Numbered from the stretch's first letter, positions 19,505 to 27,524 are shown. The stretch: 64,000 bases of DNA from Micromonospora sp. PLK6-60 (GCF_019890675.1 NZ_JAIOAA010000003.1:124001-188000), one strand, 5' to 3'. The notes: generated by a model from the letters alone, not told the origin. Numbers and translations are program-made.

Positions 19505-20056
19505 TCACTGTGACGGCCTGCTCAGGACGGGGTGGACGCGCGGCGCGGGCGGCGACTCCGCCGGCTCGGCGCACTGGTACGCCTCCCGGAAGCGGCGCCG
19601 GGCCCGGTGCAGCCGCACGGCGTAGGCCGCCCGGGTGATGCCGAGCGCCCGGGCGGCCTCCGTGGGACTCAGGTCGAACCACACCGTGGTGACCAGCAGC
19701 TCCCGGTCGGCGTCCCGCAGCCGTCCCAGCGCCCGCCGGACCTGGTCCCGGGTCGCCACGTCCTCGGCCAGCCGGTCCACGCCGGCCTCCCGCTCCCCGC
19801 TGTCGAGCTGGTCCTCGAAGGCCGCCGCCGCGGCACCCCGCCGGCGGCGCGCCAGCACCGTGTTGCGGGCGACCCCGAAGAGCCAGCCGCGCTCCTGTCC
19901 GGCCCGTACCCGGTCGAGCGACCGGCAGGCCACCAGGAACACCTCACTCACCACGTCGGCGGCCTCGTGCCGACCCACTCGCCAGGACGCGTACGCGTAC
20001 AGATCGTCGGCGTGTCTCCGAAAGAGCTGACTCAGCCGTTGCTCACGTTCGCCCAC
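19505..20056 (-). CDS. ECF RNA polymerase sigma factor
   Basis: 183 aa from GTG 20056. Region 2 (QLFRRHADDLYAYASWRVGRHEAADVVSEVFLVAC) spans residues about 10-45 and recognises the -10 element. Region 4 (DADRELLVTTVWFDLSPTEAARALGITRAAYAVRLHRARRRF) spans about 115-157 with the helix-turn-helix. The linker is short and there is no C-terminal extension. It is first in an operon with the CU044_5270-type membrane protein. Confidence 0.92.
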   Translation of the reverse strand: MGEREQRLSQLFRRHADDLYAYASWRVGRHEAADVVSEVFLVACRSLDRVRAGQERGWLFGVARNTVLARRRRGAAAAAFEDQLDSGEREAGVDRLAEDVATRDQVRRALGRLRDADRELLVTTVWFDLSPTEAARALGITRAAYAVRLHRARRRFREAYQCAEPAESPPAPRVHPVLSRPSQ

Positions 20057-20204
20057 CGCACCTCCACCTCTCGGACTCTCACCCGGTACTTGTCGCGGGC
20101 CGCCCGACGATTACCGGGCGGACCCGGCGGGTCGACGGTGGTGCGGTGGACGGGCGGGACGCCGGCGGCTACCGGACGTCGGCGGATGCCACTAGATTCT
20201 GCGC

Positions 20205-21320
20205 GTGTTCCCGTCCCGTACCGTGCCGTTGCGCCTCGCCGCTGTCGCGGCGGTCCTCGGGCTCGCCGCCTGCGCGAGCGGCGAATCCCCCACCTTCGTG
20301 GCCGGGCCGGCGACGCCCTCGCCGGCCGCGCCCGGTCCGGCGACCGCGACCGCACCGCCGTCCGGTGCCGCGCCGAGCCGCACCCCACGCCCGGCGCAGC
20401 CGTCGGCCACCCCGAGCCCGCGCCGCACCCCGTCCGCCGGCCCGGCCCGCGCGGCGTGCGCGGGGTTCCCCGCCGACAGCGTGTGGCGGGCGGACGTGTC
20501 GAAGCTGCCGGTGCACCGCTCGTCGGCGACGTACGTGAACAGCATCGGCGCGGCCGCACCGATGCACCCGGACTTCGGCGCGGGCCGGTGGGAGGGCGCC
20601 CCGATCGGCATCCCGGTCACCGTCGTCCGGTCGGGCCAGCGCAGGGTCCCGGTCAGCTTCGAGTACGCCGACGAGAGCGACCCCGGCCCGTACCCGATCC
20701 CGGCCGACGCCACGGTGGAGGGTGGCCCCGACGGCACCGGTGACCGGCACGTCATCGTGCACGACCCGGCGGCCTGCAAGGTGTACGAGCTGTTCGCCGC
20801 GCGCCCGGCGGGCGGTGGCTGGCGGGCCGGCTCCGGGGCGGTCTTCGACCTGCGCTCCAACCGGCTGCGCCCGGCCGGCTGGACCTCGGCGGACGCCGCC
20901 GGGTTGTCCGTCTTCGCCGGCCTGGTCCGCTACGAGGAGGTCGCCGCCGGGCGGATCGGCCACGCGGTCCGCATCACCGTCCCGCGCTCCCGCGACAGCT
21001 ACGTCTGGCCGGCCCGGCACGCGGCGTCCGCCTCGTCGGACCCGGCGCTGCCGCCGATGGGCCTGCGCCTCCGGTTGAAGGCGAGTGTGGACACCTCGGC
21101 GATGCCCCGGCAGGCCCGGATCATCGCCGAGGCGATGCAGCGGTACGGCGTGATCGTCGCGGACAACGGCTCCCCCTGGTACCTGTCCGGGGCGCCGGAC
21201 GAGCGCTGGTCCAACTCGGCGCTGCGGGTACTGAAGAACCTGCGCGGCAGCGACTTCGAGGCCGTCGACACCGCCGGCCTGATGGCGGACCGGAACTCCG
21301 GCGCGGTCCGGGCCCGCTGA
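20205..21320 (+). CDS. Putative lipoprotein of an uncharacterised actinobacterial family
   Basis: 371 aa from GTG 20205. A lipobox LAAC ends at Cys23, so it is probably a membrane-anchored surface lipoprotein. A Pro/Ala/Ser/Thr linker (residues 24-82) precedes a conserved domain with FPADSVWRADVSKLPVH, PVSFEYADESDPGPYPIP, GAVFDLRSNRLRPAGWTSADAAG and MQRYGVIVADNGSPWYLSGAPD. I recall this domain from other uncharacterised exported proteins, often long and secreted, but no reaction is known to me. It stands alone and diverges from the sigma-factor operon. Confidence 0.85.
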   Translation: MFPSRTVPLRLAAVAAVLGLAACASGESPTFVAGPATPSPAAPGPATATAPPSGAAPSRTPRPAQPSATPSPRRTPSAGPARAACAGFPADSVWRADVSKLPVHRSSATYVNSIGAAAPMHPDFGAGRWEGAPIGIPVTVVRSGQRRVPVSFEYADESDPGPYPIPADATVEGGPDGTGDRHVIVHDPAACKVYELFAARPAGGGWRAGSGAVFDLRSNRLRPAGWTSADAAGLSVFAGLVRYEEVAAGRIGHAVRITVPRSRDSYVWPARHAASASSDPALPPMGLRLRLKASVDTSAMPRQARIIAEAMQRYGVIVADNGSPWYLSGAPDERWSNSALRVLKNLRGSDFEAVDTAGLMADRNSGAVRAR

Positions 21321-21404
21321 CGCCCGGCGCGGGCCGACCGACGCGCCGCGCGGGGCTGCCGACGCTCGGCGCGGGGGGCCGACGCGTGCCGTTTCGGGGT
21401 TGGG

Positions 21405-22289
21405 TCAGCTCTCGGTCAGCAGTCGGTCCAGGGTGCGTCGGCCCAGCCGGCTCATCGGCGGGTTGGTCTCGGCGTAATACCAGACCAGCCCCATCGCCTG
21501 CTGGAACGCCCAGCCCATCCCGCGCCCCCACTCCACGTCGCCGCAGCCCAGGGCCCGGCGGAGCGCCGCGCGGGGCGGCCCGTCGAGCAGGTGCCAGCCG
21601 GCGACGAGATCCAGCGCCGGGTCCGCCGGCCCGAACCCGCCGGTGTCGAGTACGCCGACGAGCCGCCCGTCGCGCACCAGCACGTTCCCCGGGATCAGGT
21701 CCGTGTGGGACATGACGTCCGGTGCGGTGCGCGGCAGCGTCCGGAGCTCGCCCCACAGCCGGCGCAGCCGGGCGACGTCGAGCAGCCCTTCGCTCTGCCG
21801 GAAGCAGGTCTCCATCCACTCGTCGTGATCCGGCAGGTTCCCGCCCCGGCCACCGCCGGAGAACCGGCGGCCCCGGGTGTCGGCCGCCCGCAGGGCGGCG
21901 ATGAGGTCGGCGAGATCCTGGGCGAACGCGAACGAGCCGCCTGGGTCGTCCAGGGTGGCGACCCGGCCGGGCAGCCAGGTCTGCACGCTCCATGGCAGTG
22001 GGAAGCCGTGCCCGGGGGCGCCCAGCGCGACCGGCACCGGCGCCGGCACCGGGCACCCGGCGAACTCCCGGGCCGCGTCGGCCTCCGCGGCCAGCCACGC
22101 CAGCGCCTCGGCCGGGTCCATGGCCCGCAGCGGGAAGCGCGCGGCCAGCTCGTCGCCGAGCCGGAAAATCGCGTTCACCGTGCCGTCGGACTCGACCGCG
22201 CGCAGCGGCAGGTGCCGCCACTGCGGGAACTGGTCGTCGACGAGCCGCCGGGCCATCTCCCCGGTCAGCTCCACCTGGTCCTCATGCAT
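21405..22289 (-). CDS. Aminoglycoside phosphotransferase-family kinase
   Basis: 294 aa from ATG 22289. The protein-kinase-like fold shows the ATP-lobe VNAIFRLGDELAARFPLR and the linker PWSVQTWLPG. The catalytic Brenner motif is SHTDLIPGNVL and the metal-binding GVLDTGGFGPADPALDLV. The last usually reads DFG-like IDF/WG; here the Asp is kept but followed by TGG. The family phosphorylates aminoglycosides, macrolides or other small hydroxyl substrates; the substrate here is unknown and resistance should not be assumed. Confidence 0.87.
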   Translation of the reverse strand: MHEDQVELTGEMARRLVDDQFPQWRHLPLRAVESDGTVNAIFRLGDELAARFPLRAMDPAEALAWLAAEADAAREFAGCPVPAPVPVALGAPGHGFPLPWSVQTWLPGRVATLDDPGGSFAFAQDLADLIAALRAADTRGRRFSGGGRGGNLPDHDEWMETCFRQSEGLLDVARLRRLWGELRTLPRTAPDVMSHTDLIPGNVLVRDGRLVGVLDTGGFGPADPALDLVAGWHLLDGPPRAALRRALGCGDVEWGRGMGWAFQQAMGLVWYYAETNPPMSRLGRRTLDRLLTES

Positions 22290-22375
22290 CACCACGCCGC
22301 CACCCTGCGCCCCCGCCGCGCCCCTGACAACGCATTTCCCCACCGCCCCCCACTGCCCACCGCAAGGTCACCCGC

Positions 22376-22422
22376 GATCTTGGACACTTACCGTTCCGCG
22401 CGAACGGTAAGTGTCCAAGATC
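22376..22422. repeat. 47-bp palindrome with perfect 21-bp stem
   Basis: Arms starting GATCTTGGACACTTACCGTT and their exact complement flank a 5-base loop (CGCGC). It lies between the stop of the NIPSNAP gene and the start of the kinase gene, so it may be a terminator. The AT-richer arm sequence differs from the other palindromes in the window. Confidence 0.85.
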
Positions 22423-22443
22423 TGCGAACCCGCAGTGCAGGGG

Positions 22444-22755
22444 TCAGTCGGTGGGCAGGAGGGGGCGCATGAAGGTGCGCTCGTAACGGAGCACGCAGCC
22501 CGACTCGTCGCGGATCCGGTCGGCGGCGACGAACTCCGGATCGGTGCCGAACCGGGCCCGGTAGCGCTCGTACGCGGCCAGGCTCTCGAAGCTGAACAGC
22601 GCCTCCGCCCGGTCGCTGGCCCCCTCGGCGGGCAGGAAGTAGCCGTGGTGCATGCCGCCGTGCCGGGCGACCAGCCGCATCCACTCCCGCGCGAAGCGTT
22701 CGAACGCCTCGATCTGCCCGGGGTCGATGGTGTAGTGCACCACGCAGGTGATCAT
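22444..22755 (-). CDS. NIPSNAP-domain protein
   Basis: 103 aa, a single alpha/beta ferredoxin-like barrel domain. Features are MITCVVHYTIDPGQIEAFERFAREWMRLVARHGGMHHGYFLPAE, the FSFESLAAYERYRARFGTDPEF segment and a C-terminal RYERTFMRPL strand. Members are small dimeric proteins of unclear function. It is a monocistronic unit flanked downstream by the 47-bp palindrome. Confidence 0.9.
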   Translation of the reverse strand: MITCVVHYTIDPGQIEAFERFAREWMRLVARHGGMHHGYFLPAEGASDRAEALFSFESLAAYERYRARFGTDPEFVAADRIRDESGCVLRYERTFMRPLLPTD

Positions 22756-22999
22756 TGGCTCACCCTACGGGGATTTGCCGCCTGGGCACCGCTGAGCCGA
22801 GACGAGATCATGAATCAGGACGGCACCTTCGTCTGCTGACTCGCCACCCGGCCGGTGGGTGCGCTGACCGCCGCGCGAGTGGGGATCATGGCGGCATGCC
22901 GCTACGCCCGACCGGCCAAGCCGTCCACGATCCGCGTCTCGACCGTTATCGAGACCGGGTCGGTCGCCTGTTCGACGATGGCCGACAGGTGGCGACCCG

Positions 23000-24202
23000 C
23001 TACCTCCGTGTAGAGACCTGGGGGCTACAGATCGCCGGTTCTTCTCGCTCCGGCGGGATCGGCCGGCGGGCGGCGACGGCCGCTGCGGTGAGGCAGAACG
23101 CGGCGGCGGCGATCAGCGGCGTGGCGCTGCCGAGTTGGACGGCCGCGGCGCCGAGCGGGATGGCGAGGGCGATGGGTCCGAACATCACGGTGTTGGCTGT
23201 TCCGGTAACCCGCCCGAGCAACTCCGCCGGGGTACGCGTCTGGATCGCGGTGACCGCCGCGACCAGCGCCCAGGGCAGGCCGACCCCCGCCACCACCGAC
23301 GCGGCGACGGTGCTGGGCCACCAGGGCAGGCAGCGGCCCAGGCAGCCGGCGGCGAACAGGACCGTACCGGCCACCGCGACGGCGGTCGCGCCCCGCCGGG
23401 TGATGAGGCGGCCGACGATCATTCCACCGAGGATGGACCCGAGGCCCTGGGCGCTGACCAGCACGCCGAGGAACGTCGCCGGCAGGTTCAGTTCTCTGGT
23501 GACCACCGCGTAGAAGCCGGCGGTCGCGAAGCCGGACATCGAGATCGAGACGGCGGCGAGCAGGACGGGCACCCGGATCGCGGGCCGCTCGAACACGGCG
23601 ACGAGCCCGGCGCGCAGGTCGTGCCGCCGCTCGACCGGTGGTGCGGGCGGCTGCCGGGCCAGCCGCAGGGCGGCATACAGGCCGGCGACCAGGATCGGCA
23701 TGAGCGCGCTGATCGCGACGACCGGGTGGGCACCGCGCCACGCGTAGAGGCCCGCGCCGGCCAGCGGGGCGACCAGCTTCATGCCCTCCTGGGCGCTGGA
23801 CCGCCACCCGTTGACATCGGCCAGTTCGGCGGCGGAGAGCGCGGACGGCAGTAGTGCCGTCTCACCCGCGTCGATCATCACGTAGCTGACGCCGTACGCG
23901 AACGAGACGGCGAAGATCAGCCACGCGTCGCCCGGCCCTCGTACGGCGAACAGGGTCGACAGGGCGGCGGCGAGCGCGAGGTTGACCCCGATGATCAGCG
24001 GTCGCCGGGGTGCCCGGTCGAGCACGCCGCCGAGCCATGGCCCGGCGAGCACGGGGGCGTAGACGCAGAGCTGGGCGAGCGCGGCGAGGCCACTGGAACC
24101 GGTGAGGTCGAGGATCCAGATGCCGGACACCAGCGACATGGCGCTGCTCCCGAAGCCGGACACCAGCGAGATCGCCACGAACAGTCGACGGTTGCGACGC
24201 AC
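23000..24202 (-). CDS. MFS transporter, drug-efflux type
   Basis: 400 aa from GTG 24202, with about 12 hydrophobic helices. The N-terminus RRNRRLFVAISLVSGFGSSAM and the loop 2-3 motif GGVLDRAPRRPLIIG match the Mef/enterobactin-exporter-like branch of the major facilitator superfamily. A central cytoplasmic loop (RLARQPPAPPVERRHDLRAG) separates the two six-helix halves. The second-half repeat of the loop motif is GGMIVGRLITRRGATAVAV. It lies 78 bases downstream of an HTH protein gene on the same strand, which probably controls it. Confidence 0.9.
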   Translation of the reverse strand: MRRNRRLFVAISLVSGFGSSAMSLVSGIWILDLTGSSGLAALAQLCVYAPVLAGPWLGGVLDRAPRRPLIIGVNLALAAALSTLFAVRGPGDAWLIFAVSFAYGVSYVMIDAGETALLPSALSAAELADVNGWRSSAQEGMKLVAPLAGAGLYAWRGAHPVVAISALMPILVAGLYAALRLARQPPAPPVERRHDLRAGLVAVFERPAIRVPVLLAAVSISMSGFATAGFYAVVTRELNLPATFLGVLVSAQGLGSILGGMIVGRLITRRGATAVAVAGTVLFAAGCLGRCLPWWPSTVAASVVAGVGLPWALVAAVTAIQTRTPAELLGRVTGTANTVMFGPIALAIPLGAAAVQLGSATPLIAAAAFCLTAAAVAARRPIPPEREEPAICSPQVSTRR

Positions 24203-24280
24203 GAGTCCTCCACAGTTGAGCCGGGACGACTCATATCCTCGGATCCTGAGCGCATCGACGGCAATACGGCGGAGACTGCG

Positions 24281-24763
24281 TCAATCTTCTGTTGACAGTG
24301 CCGTCGCCAGTCGATCGGCCACCGCCCGCACCGGCAGGGGCAGCCGCTCCCGCCCGGCGTCGGCCAGGTCTTCGGCGAGGTGCGCCGCCAACGCGTACAG
24401 CGAACCCGGCGCGGCGTCGAGGGCCAGCGCGGTCGTACGGCGCACCAGCGCCGCCCGCGGGAACCGGCCGTCCCACCCGCCGTCCGCGTCGCACCACCGC
24501 TGGAGATCGGCGAGCACCCCGCGCAGCACCGCGATCCGGCCGGAGTAGCCGAGATCGAGCTGCCGTCGTCTCGACCGGCGGGCCGCCGCGAGGCGTTGGC
24601 GGCGCTGCTCGGCGGCCTGCCGGCTGCCCAGGCCCAGCGCGGCGGCTATCTCGGCCCAGGTGGCGCCCGCATGGCGCGCCCGGTCGATGAGGTCGAGTTC
24701 CCGCTCGTCCAGGCGGGCCCGGGCGTCGCCGAGTTCGGCCAACTGAGCTACCTCAGGGATCAC
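24281..24763 (-). CDS. HTH DNA-binding protein, likely regulator of the MFS exporter
   Basis: 160 aa from GTG 24763. The N-terminal coil (LDERELDLIDRARHAGATWAEIAAALGLGSRQAAEQRRQRLAAARRSRRR, about residues 18-67) holds a helix-turn-helix of the sigma-region-4 style with a basic tail. The remaining about 90 residues are helical with no known ligand domain. A 21-bp palindrome touches its start codon, fitting autoregulation. It is the first gene of a unit with the MFS transporter. Confidence 0.8.
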   Translation of the reverse strand: MIPEVAQLAELGDARARLDERELDLIDRARHAGATWAEIAAALGLGSRQAAEQRRQRLAAARRSRRRQLDLGYSGRIAVLRGVLADLQRWCDADGGWDGRFPRAALVRRTTALALDAAPGSLYALAAHLAEDLADAGRERLPLPVRAVADRLATALSTED

Positions 24764-24784
24764 CTGTCAACGATACGTTGACAG
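24764..24784. promoter_or_regulatory. 21-bp palindromic operator at the HTH gene start
   Basis: CTGTCAACG-ATA-CGTTGACAG has perfect 9-bp arms and lies directly upstream of the GTG at 24763. This placement suits a repressor binding over the promoter or ribosome site of its own gene. A half-site GTTGACAG recurs at 24293-24300 inside the 3' end of the same gene, just ahead of the MFS gene; it may be chance. Confidence 0.6.
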
Positions 24785-24838
24785 ACGGGATCGCCAACGC
24801 CCTTCCTTCCCGCGATCATCGCCGGCGCGCGGGAGTCC

Positions 24839-24959
24839 CCTCCTGGGCAGGCAGAAGCGGACTCTCATTCCGGGCAGCGAAGGGGCCGACACCCGTCGGG
24901 GTGTAGGCGAGCGGGATGCCGGGTACCTCGCGCCCGACCCCATACCCCTGCCCAGGAGG
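24839..24959 (+). promoter_or_regulatory. Long-range 5'-leader inverted repeat covering the ribosome-binding site
   Basis: CCTCCTGGGCAGG at 24839-24851 is exactly complementary to CCTGCCCAGGAGG at 24947-24959. The latter contains AGGAGG, the Shine-Dalgarno of the gene starting at 24965. Pairing in the leader would hide the ribosome site. The about 95-base interior is partly self-complementary (GGCCGACACCCGTCGGGGTG). A translational switch or thermosensor is possible; no known riboswitch class is recognised. Confidence 0.45.
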
Positions 24960-24964
24960 CCCCC

Positions 24965-25660
24965 ATGACCGTCGTACTCGCCGTCGTCTGCAGCGACGGG
25001 GTGGTGATCGGCGCGGACTCCCAGATCACCGAGAGCGACCGCGGTCTGAGCTTCCCCGCCCAGAAGCTGCACCCGCTGGGCTCCTGCGCCGCCTGGGGCG
25101 GCAGCGGCGCGCGGGGGGTACTCAACGACCTGCGCCCCCTCCTCCAGGACTCGGCCACCGCCATCCTCGAAGCACCCGACATCGGCGGCGAGTTGCAGGA
25201 GCGCGTCCTGCCCGTCTTCAAGAAGCACTACGAGAACTACATCCCGGACGTGCCCGGCGAGGACGGCGGCGGCGGGGTGTCGGCGTACCTGCTCGCGGCC
25301 GGCTTCAGCCAGGGCGGGCCGTGGGTCGTGGAGATCAACCCCAACGGGCTCATCGGCCGCTACGAGGACGTGGGTTTCCACGCCATCGGCTCCGGCGCGC
25401 CCATGGCCCAGCAGGCCGGCGCGCTGCTGTCCCACTTCCGGATGACCGCGCGCACCGTCGAGTACGGCGTGGTGGGCGTGGTACGGGTGCTGGAGGCGCT
25501 GGAGCGGACCTCGCCGTCGGTCGGCAGGCCGTTCAGCGTCGCGTCCATCCGCGAGGAGGGCGCCCACCACCTCGACGAGAAGGAGATCGCCAAGGCGCTG
25601 AAGGACGTCCAGCGCTGGCGCGACCTCGAACAGGAAGCGCTCGACCGGCTGTTCGACTGA
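24965..25660 (+). CDS. Proteasome-like Ntn-hydrolase, solitary
   Basis: 231 aa from ATG 24965. The N-terminus MTVVLAVVCSDGVVIGADSQIT matches the start of mature 20S proteasome beta subunits. After Met removal, Thr is residue 1, the Asp of GADSQIT is residue 17 and the Lys of FPAQKLH is residue 33: the catalytic Thr1-Asp17-Lys33 triad at exact spacing. GSGAR and SAYLLAAGFSQGGPWVVEINPNG follow the fold. There is no propeptide. No alpha subunit, prcA/prcB, pup or ATPase gene is nearby, so it resembles free-standing bacterial proteasome homologues (Anbu/HslV-like). Its activity and substrate are unknown. Confidence 0.85.
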   Translation: MTVVLAVVCSDGVVIGADSQITESDRGLSFPAQKLHPLGSCAAWGGSGARGVLNDLRPLLQDSATAILEAPDIGGELQERVLPVFKKHYENYIPDVPGEDGGGGVSAYLLAAGFSQGGPWVVEINPNGLIGRYEDVGFHAIGSGAPMAQQAGALLSHFRMTARTVEYGVVGVVRVLEALERTSPSVGRPFSVASIREEGAHHLDEKEIAKALKDVQRWRDLEQEALDRLFD

Positions 25661-25746
25661 CGCCGGCGGGTGATCGGCGACGACCGGCACGGTGGCGGCC
25701 CGTCGGGGTGGCCACCGTGCGGACGCGCCGCCGCTGAACAAGATTG

Positions 25747-25783
25747 AAAAAGGCCGTTTCCCACCACGGGAAACGGCCTTTTT
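25747..25783. terminator. Strong bidirectional intrinsic terminator
   Basis: A 16-bp perfect stem from AAAAAGGCCGTTTCCC and its complement, with a 5-base loop, gives A/T runs on both sides. On the plus strand it serves the proteasome-like gene. On the minus strand it would have been the original terminator of tRNA-Ala, whose 3' end sequence is repeated 4 bases to the right. Confidence 0.92.
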
Positions 25784-25787
25784 GCTG

Positions 25788-25809
25788 GGTGGAGCTGAGG
25801 GGATTTGAA
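25788..25809. repeat. 22-bp direct repeat of the tRNA-Ala 3' end (attachment-site-like)
   Basis: Identical to 27526-27547, which covers the acceptor stem and part of the T-arm of tRNA-Ala. The rest of the tRNA is absent here. Immediately after the discriminator base the sequence reads CCC instead of the CCA of the intact gene. Confidence 0.85.
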
Positions 25810-25988
25810 TCCTTATATCCACTGCGTCAGCTCCTCGCCGACGGCGGCGTCCACGACGGCGACCAACTCCTGACCGAAGTACCTCGCACGAGCACCAAGC
25901 CCATCGCCCCGTTCAAGGTCCGCAAACCCGAGCCTCCACGACAACGTCGGATAGCCTGCACCGACCGCGACAACCACGGAGCCCGACC

Positions 25989-26393
25989 ATGAAGCTGCCG
26001 CCCGGAGCCACCGGCTTCAACCCGCCACCCGGCGCCCAAGCGGATCTCAGGGCCTTCACCGCCGTCTGTCACCACGCCGCCCGCGCGGTTGACGCCACCG
26101 TCACCGGCGTCAATCCCGCTGGTGTCACGCCCAACTTCCACACGGTCGATATCGCCGACGGCCAGCATCACATCGCGGTGCTACGGCACACCACCCTGCC
26201 GTTCATCGCCTTCGCCCACCCCCACACCGACGGCGACGTCATGCTGACGTTCGTCGACCACCCCGACCTCGCGGCCGCCCTCACCAACCTGACCGACGCC
26301 CAGGCCCTCACCACCGAGCAGCTACAGACCTCCCTGTCACAGGTCGACCTGAGCGCCCTCAGCCCGCACGAACACGACCAGATCTCCTACTGA
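25989..26393 (+). CDS. Hypothetical islet protein, 134 aa
   Basis: ATG 25989 overlaps by 4 bases the stop of an upstream open frame that comes from the attachment repeat. The product is soluble, mixed alpha/beta (FNPPPGAQADLRAFTAVCHHAARAVDATVTGVNPAGVT, NFHTVDIADGQHHIAVLRHTTLPFIAFAHP). It ends in a helical segment with DQISY. I recognise no family. It lies inside the tRNA-flanked islet. Confidence 0.6.
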   Translation: MKLPPGATGFNPPPGAQADLRAFTAVCHHAARAVDATVTGVNPAGVTPNFHTVDIADGQHHIAVLRHTTLPFIAFAHPHTDGDVMLTFVDHPDLAAALTNLTDAQALTTEQLQTSLSQVDLSALSPHEHDQISY

Positions 26394-26468
26394 GAACCGA
26401 CCACAGTCGGCGAGCTGCTGTTCAACTTCTGGGACTGAACACCAGTATCCTGAGACAAGGAACCAACC

Positions 26469-26491
26469 AAGATCTTCTAGCCGGACGTGTC
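26469..26491. repeat. 23-bp islet repeat, copy 1
   Basis: Matches 27276-27298 in 22 of 23 bases (core CTAGCCGGACGTGTC). It is followed by an inverted TGTCAC/GTGACA pair at 26488-26493 and 26501-26506. A degraded third relative begins at 26581 and supplies the stop codon of the 210-aa gene. Confidence 0.7.
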
Positions 26492-26585
26492 ACGGAGCAA
26501 GTGACAGCAATCCGTAAATGCATCAAGTGGAGCCCGACAGCACTCCTTGGGTCATGTCCGGTCTCGGGACCTGCGTGACAGATCG

Positions 26586-27218
26586 TTAGCCGGACCTGGG
26601 TGACACTCCGCTGACTGCTGCCCTGCACCGGCGGCCCGCGGTGCGCAAAGCCGCGATGAGGGCGTGGCCGGGGTAGTCGGTTAGCGCCGGGTAGCGCTGC
26701 CGGTAGTAGCAACTCCAGTAACTGGCCACTCGCTGGCCCGTGAGCGCTAGGAAGGCCGGATTCTCGGCGACGAATCGTCCGTAGACCCTGCCTGCGGAGT
26801 TGCCAGGGGTAGTCAATGATGGGGCGAGATCACGTTGAATGACGAGCAGGATCTCGTCCACGTACTCGCCGACCAGTTGCACCACAAATGGCGCCACCCA
26901 GGGCTCGGTCAGGCCGACCACCCGTTCCAGATGGTTCTGCCGCACCCGGCCGTCGTGGTGCCGGGTGTACAGGCAGTCGACGATCGCGCGCTCGGTTGGC
27001 GGCAGTGCTGCCTGCGCGTCCGGTGACGGCTCGTCTGGGTAGATGCGGTACGGGATCGCCACTGGCTCGCCGGCTACAAGCACGTGAAAGGACCACGCCG
27101 GCTGGTACTTCGCTGGCGGCAGCACGCCCAACACGTTCTCTACCTCTGCGCGGAGATGCCGTGGAAAGGCCGCCTCCAGCGCTACAACTACGTCCGGGTC
27201 AGGGTTGACATGCGCCAC
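26586..27218 (-). CDS. Hypothetical islet protein, 210 aa
   Basis: ATG 27218. The soluble product begins MAHVNPDPDVVVALEAAFP. It contains AWSFHVLVAGEPVAIPYRIYPDEP, then a helical region with ERAIVDCLYTRHHDGRVRQNHLERV, and VASYWSCYYRQRYPALTDYPGHALIAALR near the end. I recall similar uncharacterised actinobacterial proteins but no function. It is flanked by the 23-bp repeats at 26469 and 27276. Confidence 0.7.
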   Translation of the reverse strand: MAHVNPDPDVVVALEAAFPRHLRAEVENVLGVLPPAKYQPAWSFHVLVAGEPVAIPYRIYPDEPSPDAQAALPPTERAIVDCLYTRHHDGRVRQNHLERVVGLTEPWVAPFVVQLVGEYVDEILLVIQRDLAPSLTTPGNSAGRVYGRFVAENPAFLALTGQRVASYWSCYYRQRYPALTDYPGHALIAALRTAGRRCRAAVSGVSPRSG

Positions 27219-27524
27219 GGCTGATCGTAGCTCGGGTACGAGCTGTGGTACCTCAGTTACCGACCTCGTTGTCTAAAGATCGTCTAGCCGGACGTGTCGC
27301 CCACGTTTGGGGCGGTCGATCCGGAACCAACGCTGGTCCGACCTCTGGCAGACCTACGTCCACTGGTGGCCGAAGAAAGATCGCCGCAACACCATCAGCA
27401 GCGCGCTGCGCGACGCGAGCAGCAAGCGCCAGCGCTCCCCGTAGACCCCGGAGCAGCGCTGATATGTACCGGAAATGCACTTGCCGATCTTGTGAGCAGC
27501 GTTGCCGCTGCTCACCGGTGTTAC
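27219..27524. other. Gap between the islet gene and tRNA-Ala
   Basis: No convincing gene. It contains the second 23-bp repeat (27276-27298). A plus-strand frame ending at TAG 27442-27444 reads RNQRWSDLWQTYVHWWPKKD followed by RRNTISSALRDASSKRQ. It looks like the C-terminal end of a lost protein but has no start. Confidence 0.4.
27276..27298. repeat. 23-bp islet repeat, copy 2
   Basis: Direct-repeat partner of 26469-26491 with one mismatch. The pair brackets the 210-aa gene at a distance of 807 bases. Confidence 0.7.

Noticed and set aside
21405..22289. Aminoglycoside resistance gene
   Set aside because: The family includes many kinases with other substrates; the motifs alone do not identify a resistance enzyme.
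25788..25814. Second tRNA gene
   Set aside because: Only the acceptor and part of the T-arm are present; no anticodon or D-arm follows.
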